Positions 26,118-35,984 are shown, counted from the stretch's first letter. The stretch is 64,000 nucleotides of DNA from an uncultured delta proteobacterium (GCA_903885795.1 CAISJV010000073.1:1-64000); one strand, 5' to 3'. Program-made: numbers and translations. Notes: generated by a model not told the origin, from the letters alone.

Positions 26118-26972
26118 TCATTGGATCAATAGGGAGATATCTGCCGCATTTACGGAGTGGGTCAAGGTCCCTACGGAGATGAAGTTTACGCCCGTCGCGG
26201 CGATGGCGCGGACATTTCCCAGAGTTACATTGCCCGATGCCTCAAGTGGCACTCGTCCGGCCGTTGCGGTCACCGCAGTTTTCATGTCGCCGATGGTCAT
26301 ATTATCGAGCATGATTACATCTGAACCGGCGGCAAGGGCCTCTTCCAGTTCGGCAAGGTTTCGGACTTCCACCTCGATCTTCAGGGTGTGGGCGATGCCC
26401 CGGCGGGCTCGCCGGACCGCCTCCGTGATGCCTCCGGCTGCCGTGATGTGATTGTCCTTGATGAGGACGCCGTCGTAGAGGGCGAAGCGGTGGTTCTGAC
26501 CGCCGCCGATCCGGACGGCGTACTTGTCCAGAAAGCGAAGCCCTGGGGCGGTCTTTCTGGTATCGAGAATTATGGCCTCCGTGCCGGAGACGGCCCGGAC
26601 AAAAGCCCTTGTCGCGGTGGCGATGCCGCACGTCCGCTGCAGCAGGTTAAGGGCTGTCCGCTCCGCCATGAGGATGGATTTGAGAGACCCGGAGATCTCT
26701 GCCAGGAGCGTCCCCGCATCAACATCCTGCCCCTCGGCGGCCATGATGGTAAAAATCAGGTTGGGATCAACCTGCCGAAAGGCCTCCCCGAAGACATCGC
26801 CGCCGGCGACAACAAGCTCCGATTTCGCGATGGTCCGGGCAGCGCCGTTCTCTTCACCGGTAAGTATGGCATTAGATGTAATATCTCCCGCACCGATGTC
26901 CTCCCGGAGGGCGTTCCATATGAATTTCCTGATTGACGCCCTGTCATAGTCGTTTAAAGCGAGTAGTTCCAT
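26118..26972 (-). CDS. nadC: Nicotinate-nucleotide pyrophosphorylase
   Basis: A 284-aa quinolinate phosphoribosyltransferase. The family motif DTRKTAPGLRFLDKYAVRIGGGQNHR and the C-terminal segments VEVRNLAELEEAL and EASGNVTLGNVRAIA are present. It converts quinolinate and PRPP to nicotinate mononucleotide in NAD synthesis. It lies 9 bp downstream of valS on the same strand. Confidence 0.96.
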   Translation of the reverse strand: MELLALNDYDRASIRKFIWNALREDIGAGDITSNAILTGEENGAARTIAKSELVVAGGDVFGEAFRQVDPNLIFTIMAAEGQDVDAGTLLAEISGSLKSILMAERTALNLLQRTCGIATATRAFVRAVSGTEAIILDTRKTAPGLRFLDKYAVRIGGGQNHRFALYDGVLIKDNHITAAGGITEAVRRARRGIAHTLKIEVEVRNLAELEEALAAGSDVIMLDNMTIGDMKTAVTATAGRVPLEASGNVTLGNVRAIAATGVNFISVGTLTHSVNAADISLLIQ

Positions 26973-26981
26973 TATGGAGCC

Positions 26982-29654
26982 TCACGGCGCCAGTTCCTGT
27001 AACTTTTTCAGGGCCTTTTCGATGAGCAGGTGTTTTTCCCTGATTTCCTTATGTTTTTCTTCTTCCTTCTGAACCACGGCTGCCGCGGCCTTGGCGAGAA
27101 AATCGCGATTGGCAAGTTTTCGGGCGACAATAGCCAGCTCCTTCTCCAGTTTCGCCAGTTCCTTTTCGAGGCGAGCCTTTTCGGCGGCCACGTCGATCGC
27201 TCCTTCCAGAAGAACAAAGACCTGAAGGTTTCCCACCACGCCGGTGGCGGCCCCTTTGGGTTCTTCCATCGCCACGCCGATTTTCAGGTCTTCAAGGTTG
27301 GCGAGGTTGACAATATAGCCGCACCCTGCTTCCAGGCAGGAAACAGACTTGAAATCTTTCTCCCCTTCCGTGGCCGAGAGGATCGCCCGCAGTTTTTTGG
27401 AAGGAGCTATTCCCATCTCGCCGCGGATAGCCCTGATCTTGGTGATCACCTCCATGATCAGCCCCATTTCCTCTTCCGCCCGGGGGTCGTCTTCATAGTC
27501 ATCGGCGGTTGGGAAAGGACTCACCATGATCGATGTCCCGTCATTGACGATGATCTGCCATATTTCCTCCGTCAGGTAGGGCATAGTGGGGTGGAGTAGT
27601 TTCATGGTGGTCTTCAGGATGCTGTACATGGTATGTTGAGCGGCCAGTCGGTTAGATGAAGCATCTTTGTTGTAAAGGACCTGTTTGGTCAATTCCAGAT
27701 ACCAGTCACAGAACTCGTGCCAGATGAACTGATAGAGACTGCCTGTCGCCTCGTTGAACTTGTACTCGTCAAATCCGGTAACAACCTCCTTGATAGTGTG
27801 ACGCAAGCGGGACTCTATCCAGCGATCGGGGAGGGATTTATCCTTTCCGGGGATTTCCGGTTCTATGTCCGGGTAGTCTTCGAGGTTCATCGTGGCAAAG
27901 CGAGTTGCGTTCCAGATCTTATTGACAAAAAACTTGTACCCTTCGATCCGTTCTTCCGACATCCGGACGTCCCGTCCCTGGGCGGTAAAGGCCGCCAGGG
28001 TGAACCGGAAGGCATCAGTGCCGAATTTATCGATCATTTGCAGGGGATCAATGCTGTTACCCTTGGACTTGCTCATCTTTTCCCCGTGCTCGTCCCGGAC
28101 CAGGGCATGGAGATAGACGTCCCGGAAGGGGACCTCTTTCATTGTGTAGAGTCCCATCATCATCATCCGGGCCACCCAGAAAAACAGGATGTCAAAGCCC
28201 GTGATCAGCAGGGAGGTGGGATAGAAGGTTTTCAGTGCCGGGGTCTGCTCCGGCCAGCCGAGGGTGGAGAAGGGCCAGAGTGCGGAGCTGAACCAGGTGT
28301 CGAGAACGTCTTCTTCCTGTCGGAGGGTGTTTCCCTTGCAGGTCGGACAGTGATCCGGATCTTGGGAAGCCACGATCATATTGCCGCAGCCGTCGCAGTA
28401 CCAGACGGGGATGCGATGTCCCCACCAGATCTGGCGGGAGATGCACCAGTCGCGGATGTTGGTCATCCATTCAAAGTAGGTGGCCTCCCACATGGGGGGG
28501 ATGATCCGGGTTTTGCCCTTGATGACCGCTGCCGTTGCCGCCTTGGCCAGGGGGGCGACCTTGACGAACCACTGTTTCGATATCGCCGGTTCGATGGTTG
28601 TCTTGCAGCGGTAGCACTGGCCGACATTGTGGGTGTAGGGCGCGATTGTGCCGAGGAAGCCGCCCTTTTCCAGATCCTTGACGACGTTTTCCCGGCATTC
28701 GAAACGGTCCTGGCCCTGATAGACGCCGCCGTTTTCATTAATGACGGCGCTGCCGTCCATGATCTTGATAATTTCGAGATTGTGTCGTCCCGCCATGGCA
28801 AAGTCGGCGGGGTCGCAGGAGGGGGTGATCTTCACGGCTCCGGAGCCGAAATCCATGGTGACATAGTCGTCGGCGATGACGGGGATCTCCCGGTTTACCA
28901 GGGGCAGAAGAACCATCTTGCCGATCTTGCCCTTGTAGCGGGGATCGTCGGGATTGACGGCAACGGCCGTATCCCCCAACATCGTTTCCGGACGGGTGGT
29001 GGCGACGACAATCTCGCCGCTGCCGTCCACGTATGGATACCTGATATCCCAGAGATGGCCGGCCTCTTCCTTGAATTCGACCTCGAGATCGGAGATGGCC
29101 GTATGGCAACGGGGGCACCAGTTGACGATATAGTCGCCCTGGTAGATGAGACCGTCATTATAAAGCCGGACAAAGACCTCCCGGACGGCTTGGGAGAGTC
29201 CCTCGTCCATGGTGAAGCGTTCCCGCTCCCAGTCGCAGGAGCAGCCGAGGCGCTTGAGCTGGTTGGTTATCACGCCGCCGTATTTTTCTTTCCACAGCCA
29301 GACCCGTTCGATGAACTTTTCCCGTCCCAGATCATGGCGGGTGAGACCCTCCCTGGCCAGTTCCTGTTCCACCACGTTCTGAGTGGCGATCCCGGCGTGA
29401 TCCGTTCCCGGCATCCACATGGAGTTGTAACCCTGCATCCGCTTGAAACGGATCATGATATCCTGGAGGACGTTGTTCAGGGCGTGACCCATGTGGAGCA
29501 TGCCCGTGACATTCGGGGGGGGGATGACAATTGAAAACTGCGGTTTGGCGCTTCCATCCACAGCGTGGAAAAAATTATTGTTCATCCAGTACTGGTACCA
29601 CTTCCGCTCCGCTGCATGCGGTTCGAAAACCTTATCTAAAGTCCCCTTTGCCAT
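26982..29654 (-). CDS. valS: Valyl-tRNA synthetase
   Basis: An 890-aa class I aminoacyl-tRNA synthetase. The HIGH-like motif is HMGH in NVTGMLHMGHALNN and the KMSKS motif is in GEKMSKSKGN. The editing domain (about 200-340), a CxxC knuckle pair around 415-440 and the C-terminal coiled coil are all present, and length is normal. It charges tRNA-Val. It is followed by nadC after 9 bp. Confidence 0.98.
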   Translation of the reverse strand: MAKGTLDKVFEPHAAERKWYQYWMNNNFFHAVDGSAKPQFSIVIPPPNVTGMLHMGHALNNVLQDIMIRFKRMQGYNSMWMPGTDHAGIATQNVVEQELAREGLTRHDLGREKFIERVWLWKEKYGGVITNQLKRLGCSCDWERERFTMDEGLSQAVREVFVRLYNDGLIYQGDYIVNWCPRCHTAISDLEVEFKEEAGHLWDIRYPYVDGSGEIVVATTRPETMLGDTAVAVNPDDPRYKGKIGKMVLLPLVNREIPVIADDYVTMDFGSGAVKITPSCDPADFAMAGRHNLEIIKIMDGSAVINENGGVYQGQDRFECRENVVKDLEKGGFLGTIAPYTHNVGQCYRCKTTIEPAISKQWFVKVAPLAKAATAAVIKGKTRIIPPMWEATYFEWMTNIRDWCISRQIWWGHRIPVWYCDGCGNMIVASQDPDHCPTCKGNTLRQEEDVLDTWFSSALWPFSTLGWPEQTPALKTFYPTSLLITGFDILFFWVARMMMMGLYTMKEVPFRDVYLHALVRDEHGEKMSKSKGNSIDPLQMIDKFGTDAFRFTLAAFTAQGRDVRMSEERIEGYKFFVNKIWNATRFATMNLEDYPDIEPEIPGKDKSLPDRWIESRLRHTIKEVVTGFDEYKFNEATGSLYQFIWHEFCDWYLELTKQVLYNKDASSNRLAAQHTMYSILKTTMKLLHPTMPYLTEEIWQIIVNDGTSIMVSPFPTADDYEDDPRAEEEMGLIMEVITKIRAIRGEMGIAPSKKLRAILSATEGEKDFKSVSCLEAGCGYIVNLANLEDLKIGVAMEEPKGAATGVVGNLQVFVLLEGAIDVAAEKARLEKELAKLEKELAIVARKLANRDFLAKAAAAVVQKEEEKHKEIREKHLLIEKALKKLQELAP

Positions 29655-29697
29655 GGACGCTCTCCTTCTATATGATTTCTATACGATGTTTCCTGAT

Positions 29698-29728
29698 ATC
29701 CTGGGGCCTTATCTACCGACCCCAGGAT
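29698..29728 (-). terminator. Hairpin downstream of the TPR/SLH lipoprotein gene
   Basis: Perfect 9-bp inverted repeat ATCCTGGGG (29698-29706) / CCCCAGGAT (29720-29728), located just after the minus-strand stop at 29743. There is no strong T-tract, so termination is uncertain. Confidence 0.45.
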
Positions 29729-29742
29729 TGGACGGACGAAAA

Positions 29743-30942
29743 TCAGAACTTTAGCTCTTCTTTGAATTTCTTGATGATCAGCAGGGCTTCAACACCGGAT
29801 ACTGCATCCATGGGTGCGAATTCTCCGGTTGAAAGGCTTTTTGCCTGCATAATCCCCCGGGAGGTTACAACCATGACAGCATTGAAATAGGGCAGGTCGG
29901 AGCGCAGGTCCGGGAAGGTCGAGGTAGAACCGATGAACTTTGTGGCCAGGCTGTTATCGCCGGTAACTTTGATCAATATGTCTTCAATCATCATGGCATA
30001 GGCGGCCCGATTGACAAATTCATTGGGCTGGAAGGCCCCGTCGGGATAAATTTCCAGGCCCCGCACCCCAAGCTGGAGTATTCCTTCTATGTCCATTTTC
30101 AGGGGATGGGTGGAGATGTCAGTGGCCGTGGCCGCGCTCCTCCCCGGGGCCTTGGCCTTATCGGGATCCTTGAAGGAGGTGTCGAACTCTTTGGGAGTGC
30201 GCTTATTATAGAGGACATCGATCTTCATCTCTTCCATAAACAGGGCGGCAGCGTCGGCGCGGGTGAGCTTTTCCACTAGGGCGATCTTCTTTCCCGTCAC
30301 TGTCCCAGGCATTGCCCGCTGGATATCCTGAACGAGTTTCCACTGGACGTCGGCCTCAGCGGTGTACTCGGCCTTGATCTCCATAACCTTGGCAAACATT
30401 TCGCCGGATTTATTGAAATTGAGGGCCGTTTTGTAGCAGATGCCCATGTAATAGTAGGCGGCGGCAGATTTTGAATCGATGGCGATAGCGTTATCGAATT
30501 CATTCTTCGATTTGTCGAGCCAACTTGTATCTTGCGAGCAATCCGTGCCGATGCGGGTGCAGGCGGCCTTGCTCATGGTATTGACGCGAATGTTCCCCAC
30601 ATGGACGACGAGCTTTTCTTCATTGTTATTGGCATAATCCCATGCTTTATCCAACGCTTTGAAGGCTCCGGAAAAGTCACCCTGATAAGCCTTGACCAAC
30701 GCCGTGCCTGCAAAGGCCCGGGAAAATTTCGGGGCTAACTGAATGGCACGGTCGAATTCAGCCTGGGCTTGGGTATATTGACCCTGATCCAGAAGTTTCA
30801 GACCTGTATATACGTGATGATCGGGAGTGTCCATTTCTCCCACCGGTTTAACTGCCTTCGGTCCGCAGGATACAAGCATGAGGATTGCAGTCAGGATTGC
30901 CAAGACAACAAACGTCCCTCTGTAGTCTTTAACTCGCTTCAT
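29743..30942 (-). CDS. TPR and SLH-like lipoprotein
   Basis: A 399-aa lipoprotein with a lipobox (LVSC, about residue 26). Residues 45-200 contain about four TPR units (for example GLKLLDQGQYTQAQAEFDRA). The C-terminal half has three SLH-like segments with LTRADAAALFMEE and FVNRAAYAMMIEDIL, of the type that binds peptidoglycan-associated polymers. It probably sits in the inner leaflet of the outer membrane or the periplasm. No specific function is known. Confidence 0.8.
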   Translation of the reverse strand: MKRVKDYRGTFVVLAILTAILMLVSCGPKAVKPVGEMDTPDHHVYTGLKLLDQGQYTQAQAEFDRAIQLAPKFSRAFAGTALVKAYQGDFSGAFKALDKAWDYANNNEEKLVVHVGNIRVNTMSKAACTRIGTDCSQDTSWLDKSKNEFDNAIAIDSKSAAAYYYMGICYKTALNFNKSGEMFAKVMEIKAEYTAEADVQWKLVQDIQRAMPGTVTGKKIALVEKLTRADAAALFMEEMKIDVLYNKRTPKEFDTSFKDPDKAKAPGRSAATATDISTHPLKMDIEGILQLGVRGLEIYPDGAFQPNEFVNRAAYAMMIEDILIKVTGDNSLATKFIGSTSTFPDLRSDLPYFNAVMVVTSRGIMQAKSLSTGEFAPMDAVSGVEALLIIKKFKEELKF

Positions 30943-31079
30943 AAGCCTTCTCCTTTCGTTACTTTATGCCTCCATATAGGGGCAGCGTTTTTTAAAGTCA
31001 AGCAATTTCAAAGACCCTGATTAGAGAGCCTTCACGGTTTCTTAATGGTTTTTGATCATAGGAGCCTTTTTTGATCGTG

Positions 31080-32018
31080 TCAAGAGTTGAGAAAATTACC
31101 GATGACCTGACGTATCCCCGGCATATCATCGGGAGACATCCAGTGTATGTCCTTTTCCGCCCTGAACCACGTCATTTGTCTCTTCGCGTATTTTCTGGTA
31201 TCCCGGGCCATTGACGCCTGCGCCTCTTCCAGGCTGCATATCCCCTTAAGATAGTTGAATATATGCTTGTAACCTAGGGATTGCATCGGTTTGAGATCTT
31301 CGCGGTAGCCCTTGGCCAGCAGTTCCCGCGTTTCCTCCACCAGACCGGCAGTGATCATGGCGGCGGCCCGTCCGTCAATGCTCTCAAACAGGCTGTCCCG
31401 ATCGGAAAAGATGCCGATTTTTAAAAACTCATAGCGTATATCCTGAAATCCATGCCGCCCCTGAGCTTCTGTGATGGAACGGCCCGTGGCTGCAAAATAT
31501 TCCAGGGCCCGGATAATCCGCACCGCGTCGTTGGGGTCGATGGTCAGGGCCGCGGCCGGGTCCCTTATTCGGAGTTCCTCATAGAGATAATCCTTGCCGT
31601 GGAGGGTCATCAATTCCTTGTAATTGCCTCTCAGCGTCTCATCCGGTCCCGGCCCGGGGAGGAGGCCCCCGAGGAGAACCCGGATGTAAAGACCCGTGCC
31701 TCCCACGACAAATACCGTCCTGCCCTGTCCGTGTAGCCTGTGGATTGCGAGGTCTGCTTCTTCCCTAAAACGTGCGGCATTGAACCATTCGTCAGGGTTT
31801 ACGCAATCGATGAGATGATGGGGAACCTGCTGTTGCTCTTCCCGGGAGGGTTTGGCCGTCCCGATGTCCAGATAGCGGTAAACCTGCATGGAATCGGCGC
31901 TGATGATCCCGGCGTTGAATTCCCGCGCCAACTGGAGGGCGACGGCTGTCTTACCGGCGCCCGTTGGACCGGTAATGACGACAATGCGGGGCCTGTCAGT
32001 ATTAACGGACTTCAGCAT
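31080..32018 (-). CDS. miaA: tRNA dimethylallyltransferase
   Basis: A 312-aa MiaA protein. The P-loop is GPTGAGKTAVA, and SADSMQVYRYLDIGTAKP and GGTGLYIRVLL are family signatures. It prenylates A37 of tRNAs reading UNN codons. It lies 62 bp downstream of mutL on the same strand, a pairing common in proteobacteria. Confidence 0.96.
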   Translation of the reverse strand: MLKSVNTDRPRIVVITGPTGAGKTAVALQLAREFNAGIISADSMQVYRYLDIGTAKPSREEQQQVPHHLIDCVNPDEWFNAARFREEADLAIHRLHGQGRTVFVVGGTGLYIRVLLGGLLPGPGPDETLRGNYKELMTLHGKDYLYEELRIRDPAAALTIDPNDAVRIIRALEYFAATGRSITEAQGRHGFQDIRYEFLKIGIFSDRDSLFESIDGRAAAMITAGLVEETRELLAKGYREDLKPMQSLGYKHIFNYLKGICSLEEAQASMARDTRKYAKRQMTWFRAEKDIHWMSPDDMPGIRQVIGNFLNS

Positions 32019-32080
32019 AGTGAGCAGACCTATTGATAATCATGAGTAAAGTCGGGAAATCCCTTCCTTAAGATCCCCTC

Positions 32081-34066
32081 TCACGCTCTCTTGAAAAGCC
32101 GGGCCAACTGCTTCCCTGTTATGGAGATCCAGACCGGGCGGCCGTGGGGACAGGTCGCCGCAAAGGGGAGACGATCGAGGTCCTGGCAGAGCCGGACTAC
32201 CTCGCCTTCCGAAAGGACCTGGCCGGCCTTTACAGCTCCCTGGCAGGCCAAAGAGATCAAAATCTTTTCCCTTTTGTCCTGCCAGGAGACGGTTGGACCC
32301 TCGCCGGCGAGCTGTCCGATCAAGTCCTGCAGGAGCCCCTGGGGGTTCAGATGACCCAGGATGGCCGGTAGGGATTTGATCATCACAGTATGGCCGCCGA
32401 AGGGTTCGATTTCCATTCCCGTTTCCTTAAGGATATCGATATTTCCCATGAGCAGGCCATGGTCCGCAGGGGAAAGGGTGACAACCTCGGGGAGGAGCAG
32501 CGGCTGGGCGATGACTTTCTCCCTTAAACCCGCCTGACGGAACTTTTCATAGAGGATTCGTTCGTGGGCGGCATGCTGATCCACCAGGATCAGGCCCTCG
32601 GAATCGGAAAAGACAAGATAGGTTCCCCCGGTCTGTCCCAGATAGGCCATCCGGGCAAAAGAGCGTCCTCCTGCCGCCGGTGATGGGTCGGGATCGGCGG
32701 GGGCAATATTATTGTCATTGTCGGATTTGGACCCCGGAGCAAATGCATCGCCAGGGACAGCGGCGGCATGATCCGGAAACCCGGAGGGATCGGATCGTCG
32801 CCCCGGAAGTGAACCGGGGCTCTTGTTTCCGTAAGAGGGCGCGATTTCAGAGAAATCGGTGCGCGTCCCCGGGAAACGATGCCTCTCTGGATTTTCCGGT
32901 CGCCCCGGCGTTTCTTTGACGGCATCCGGGTAGGGTAGCTTCTTCTTTCCTCCGAAGACGGTATAGCGCCTCAGGGCCTCCTCTATCCGTGTCTGGTAGG
33001 CGGCGGGGGTGGCTGTGGCTCTTGTCGCCGCTATTGAGGATGACAGTCCTGTGTGTCCGGCGCCCATGTCCAAAGAAACCTGGGCGAGGCTGTGGAGGAG
33101 GGCCTCAACGATCAGGCCGTATAACTCCCGGGGATTGCGGAAGCGAACCTCCAGTTTTGCCGGGTGGACGTTTACATCCACATCCCCCAGTGGGATCTCG
33201 AGAAAGAGGGCTGCCGCCGGGTAGCGTTTAGCCTCCATAAGATTTCGGTAGGCCGTCATGATAGCGTGATTCATCAGGGGGTCACGAACATATCGGCCAT
33301 TGACATAGCAATAGATGCTTTTCGTATTGGACCGGGTGACCTCCGGTCGGGATATGTAGCCTGAAATTCCCATGTCTCCCCGCACACCTTTTACAGCAAG
33401 AAGCGCCTCACTGGTTTCCTTGCCAAGAACGAGGCCGAGCCGTTGGCCCTTATCCGGGGCGGCGGGGATATCCCAGAGCTGGCGGCCATTGCTAAGCACT
33501 CGGATCTTGACTCCTTCATGAGAGAGGGCGGTCCGGGTGATTACCTCCAGGCAGGCCGCCTGCTCCGTCGCCTCCGTCTTGAGAAACTTTTTGCGAACCG
33601 GCACGGCGTCGAAGATCTTGCTGACAAAGATCGCCGTCCCCACCGGACAACCCGTCTCCCGAACCTCCTGTATCCGGGCATTTTCCACAACAATCCGGGT
33701 CCCCGCGATGGCCTGGGGCTGACGGGTCAGCAGCTCGACCCTGGCAATGGCGGCGATACTGGGAAGGGCTTCCCCACGAAAGCCGAAAGTTGACAATCGG
33801 TAGAGGTCGTCAAAAACGGCAAGTTTGCTGGTGGCGTGACGCCGGAAGGCCACGGGTACATCGGCGGGGTCCATGCCCTCGCCGTCATCGATGATACGAA
33901 TTGAGGCGCATCCGCCCTTTTCGATCTCAATCTGGAGGGTGGTTGCCCCGGCGTCAAGGGCATTCTCCATCAGCTCCTTGAGGATGGAGGCTGGCCGCTC
34001 GATTACTTCGCCGGCGGCGATCTTGTGGGTCAACTCCTCGGGGAGGAGGTGAATTTTCGGTTCCAT
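32081..34066 (-). CDS. mutL: DNA mismatch repair protein MutL (endonuclease type)
   Basis: 661 aa from the ATG at 34064-34066, where the family consensus begins (MEPKIHLLPEELTHKIAAGE). The ATPase motifs are ELMENALDAGA, DDGEGM and TFGFRGEAL. A low-complexity linker spans about 350-460. The C-terminal part has DQHAAHERILYE, which fits the metal-binding endonuclease motif DQHA(x)2E(x)4E, and CPHGRP. This indicates a MutL that nicks DNA itself, as in bacteria without MutH. An upstream in-frame start at 34120 overlaps a terminator hairpin and is rejected. Confidence 0.96.
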   Translation of the reverse strand: MEPKIHLLPEELTHKIAAGEVIERPASILKELMENALDAGATTLQIEIEKGGCASIRIIDDGEGMDPADVPVAFRRHATSKLAVFDDLYRLSTFGFRGEALPSIAAIARVELLTRQPQAIAGTRIVVENARIQEVRETGCPVGTAIFVSKIFDAVPVRKKFLKTEATEQAACLEVITRTALSHEGVKIRVLSNGRQLWDIPAAPDKGQRLGLVLGKETSEALLAVKGVRGDMGISGYISRPEVTRSNTKSIYCYVNGRYVRDPLMNHAIMTAYRNLMEAKRYPAAALFLEIPLGDVDVNVHPAKLEVRFRNPRELYGLIVEALLHSLAQVSLDMGAGHTGLSSSIAATRATATPAAYQTRIEEALRRYTVFGGKKKLPYPDAVKETPGRPENPERHRFPGTRTDFSEIAPSYGNKSPGSLPGRRSDPSGFPDHAAAVPGDAFAPGSKSDNDNNIAPADPDPSPAAGGRSFARMAYLGQTGGTYLVFSDSEGLILVDQHAAHERILYEKFRQAGLREKVIAQPLLLPEVVTLSPADHGLLMGNIDILKETGMEIEPFGGHTVMIKSLPAILGHLNPQGLLQDLIGQLAGEGPTVSWQDKREKILISLACQGAVKAGQVLSEGEVVRLCQDLDRLPFAATCPHGRPVWISITGKQLARLFKRA

Positions 34067-34080
34067 CGGTTTATCCGCAA

Positions 34081-34122
34081 AGAAAATGACCGCTGTTCCC
34101 CGGACGGGAAGAGCGGTCATTC
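34081..34122 (-). terminator. Terminator of the LPP20-like gene
   Basis: Strong inverted repeat AATGACCGCT (34086-34095) / AGCGGTCATT (34113-34122) with inner TTCCCC/GGGAA pairing. On the minus strand it is followed by TTTTCTT. It lies 32 bp after the stop at 34154 and just before the mutL start. Confidence 0.88.
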
Positions 34123-34153
34123 ATTAATAAAATAATTTTCCAGGATCAGGGGA

Positions 34154-35056
34154 TCAATCCAGGACGATCATGACCCGGCACTTCTTCAGGAAACTGAGGT
34201 TGTCAGCGGAGGCCCGGATCTTTTCGGCGTCGGCGTTGCTGATCATGATGTCGCATTTGCCCGGGCCATCAGCTTTGACACCCTTCACGCTGACGGGATT
34301 GTTGGTGACCCGGGGGTTGCTCTGGGCGGCGGTCAGATCCCGCGCATAGCCCGTCATGCCCTGCTGAATGGCGTACTGACGGTCCACATTCATGGAACCA
34401 TAAACCTCTTTGCCGTTTTGATCGACGACCTTGGGCGACATAGCCGGTCTGGCGGCCAGACCCCGGGCGTCAATCACGAGACCGGTGAAGATATCCCCTG
34501 CCGGAGCAGCCACTGGTGGAGGCGGAGGTGGGGGAGGCGGCGCTGATTCCGTTTGCTTCTCAAAGGCTTTGGGGATAATCGTCTGAGACAATTTGCCGCT
34601 GAGGTTCATCCGCACGGTCACTTCTACCGTTCCGTCGGACAGATACTCCTTGTTCGTTACTTTTGCCCCCTTGACGAGGCCTTCCACGGAAGCCTTAATG
34701 ACGTCGCTTTCCGTCATGAAATCCTTGACCACCGTATTGGAATCGATCCGCACTCCCTGGACTATCTCCAGGAGATTACGGTAGGCATCCACCTGGGCAG
34801 CCCGCAGTGCCATGGGACGGGCGTTGGGTTTCCCCATGTACCGCTCCGGGGGGGCGCCTATGCCCAGCGCTTCCACATATCCGTCTTCGTAGTTGATAAT
34901 CCCCTTGTCACCTGATGATTCAGCTACTTTCGATTCAATGATTTTGTTCCATTCCGTCATACTGACCTTGCCATCGCCGCTCTTCTGACAGAATCCCGCT
35001 CCGGCGAAAAGCATCATTACGGCAACGAGGCCCATCGTCAACATCCACTTTTTCAT
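34154..35056 (-). CDS. Exported LPP20-like protein
   Basis: 300 aa from the ATG at 35054-35056, chosen because AGGAGG lies 4 bp upstream (an earlier in-frame start exists at 35122). A signal peptide ends near residue 23 (MMLFAGAGFC). Residues 75-170 carry the LPP20/FlgT-type pattern (RPMALRAAQVDAYRNLLE, VEVTVRMNLSG). A run of nine prolines separates it from a second domain starting FTGLVIDARG and ending with a basic segment. It belongs to a family of outer-membrane-associated proteins whose role is mostly unknown. Confidence 0.75.
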   Translation of the reverse strand: MKKWMLTMGLVAVMMLFAGAGFCQKSGDGKVSMTEWNKIIESKVAESSGDKGIINYEDGYVEALGIGAPPERYMGKPNARPMALRAAQVDAYRNLLEIVQGVRIDSNTVVKDFMTESDVIKASVEGLVKGAKVTNKEYLSDGTVEVTVRMNLSGKLSQTIIPKAFEKQTESAPPPPPPPPPVAAPAGDIFTGLVIDARGLAARPAMSPKVVDQNGKEVYGSMNVDRQYAIQQGMTGYARDLTAAQSNPRVTNNPVSVKGVKADGPGKCDIMISNADAEKIRASADNLSFLKKCRVMIVLD

Positions 35057-35149
35057 AGCTCCTCCTTTAAGATCTGGTTTTGACATTGCGGGGATAATAG
35101 CAAAAGGGTTCAGCCGTTGCAAATCTTTTCTGCAAACCGCAATTGGTCT

Positions 35150-35235
35150 TCGTGTAACCTGTTGTCCCCAGATTACACGAAAAGATTATCTATCCATATT
35201 TATTCCGGGTGTTTGCGGGCGCCTTGTCGAAGGCG
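35150..35235 (+). other. Structured leader of an IS110-like remnant (possible bridge RNA region)
   Basis: Two hairpins precede the transposase remnant: TCGTGTAA (35150-35157) / TTACACGA (35173-35180), and CGCCTT-GTCG-AAGGCG at 35220-35235. In IS110 elements the non-coding region upstream of the transposase encodes a structured bridge RNA. The location fits, but whether an RNA is made here is not known. Confidence 0.35.
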
Positions 35236-35301
35236 TAAGATGCCCCCCTTTTATGCATGCTGTCCCGTGTCCCCACAACCCACAGTAAGAAGGAGGCTTC
35301 C

Positions 35302-35385
35302 ATGAACGCCATTTACTATATTGGTTTGGACATTTCCAAGGAAACGATTTATGTTGTTTCACCACTTCGCAGCGGTGACAAATGA
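35302..35385 (+). pseudogene. IS110-family transposase, 5' remnant
   Basis: A 27-codon frame with a perfect AGGAGG Shine-Dalgarno. It reads MNAIYYIGLDISKETIYVV, which is the N-terminal DEDD-domain pattern of IS110 transposases (G-[IL]-D-[IV]-[SA]-K). It stops at 35383-35385 and its 3' end overlaps the start of the tag gene, so the rest of the element has been lost. It marks the left border of the accessory patch. Confidence 0.7.
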
Positions 35386-35984
35386 AAGCAAAAAGAGAAA
35401 ATGATGTTTGTCGTTGTCCCTGGGTTGACTTGAGTAAACCCGATTATGTCGAATATCATGACAAAGAATGGGGTGTCCCGGTTTATGACGACAGGTTGCT
35501 GTTCGAATTTCTTTCTTTGGAATCCGCCCAGGCGGGTTTGAGCTGGTACACGGTGCTAAAAAAGAGGGAGAATTACCGAAGGGTATTTGAAAATTTTGAA
35601 CCGGAAAAGATTGCCGGGTTTGATCAGGCGAAGATTGAAGAACTGCTGCTGAATCCGGGGATAATTAGAAATAGATTGAAAATAGAAGCTACCGTTAATA
35701 ACGCATATAGATTCCTTGATGTTCAGGCGGAATACGGAAGTTTTTCAACATATATATGGGGTTTTGTCGGCGGCAAACCCATAATCAATACCATCTGGAA
35801 ATTGTCGGATTATCCGGCAACAAGCAAGGAGTCGGACGTATTAAGCAAAGATTTGAAGAAGAGGGGGTTTAAATTTTTGGGGTCTACCATATGTTATGCC
35901 CACATGCAGGCAACGGGCATGGTAAACGACCACGCTTTTGATTGCTTCCGGAAAGCGGAGATAATTTCGAAATATAGTACGTAG
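35382..35984 (+). CDS. tag: DNA-3-methyladenine glycosylase I
   Basis: A 200-aa Tag-family protein. It begins with the zinc and substrate motif CRCPWVDLSKPDYVEYHDKEWG, followed by LSLESAQAGLSWYTVLKKRE and ending with the HxxxTGMVNDH metal segment. It excises 3-methyladenine from DNA. The start overlaps the IS110 remnant stop (ATGA). Codon usage is more AT-rich than in the housekeeping genes, suggesting transfer. Confidence 0.92.
   Translation: MKAKRENDVCRCPWVDLSKPDYVEYHDKEWGVPVYDDRLLFEFLSLESAQAGLSWYTVLKKRENYRRVFENFEPEKIAGFDQAKIEELLLNPGIIRNRLKIEATVNNAYRFLDVQAEYGSFSTYIWGFVGGKPIINTIWKLSDYPATSKESDVLSKDLKKRGFKFLGSTICYAHMQATGMVNDHAFDCFRKAEIISKYST

Noticed and set aside
27717-29534. 605-aa open frame on the plus strand opposite valS
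   Set aside because: It lies wholly antisense to a complete valyl-tRNA synthetase gene and has no recognisable domain; it is a shadow frame of GC-rich codons.
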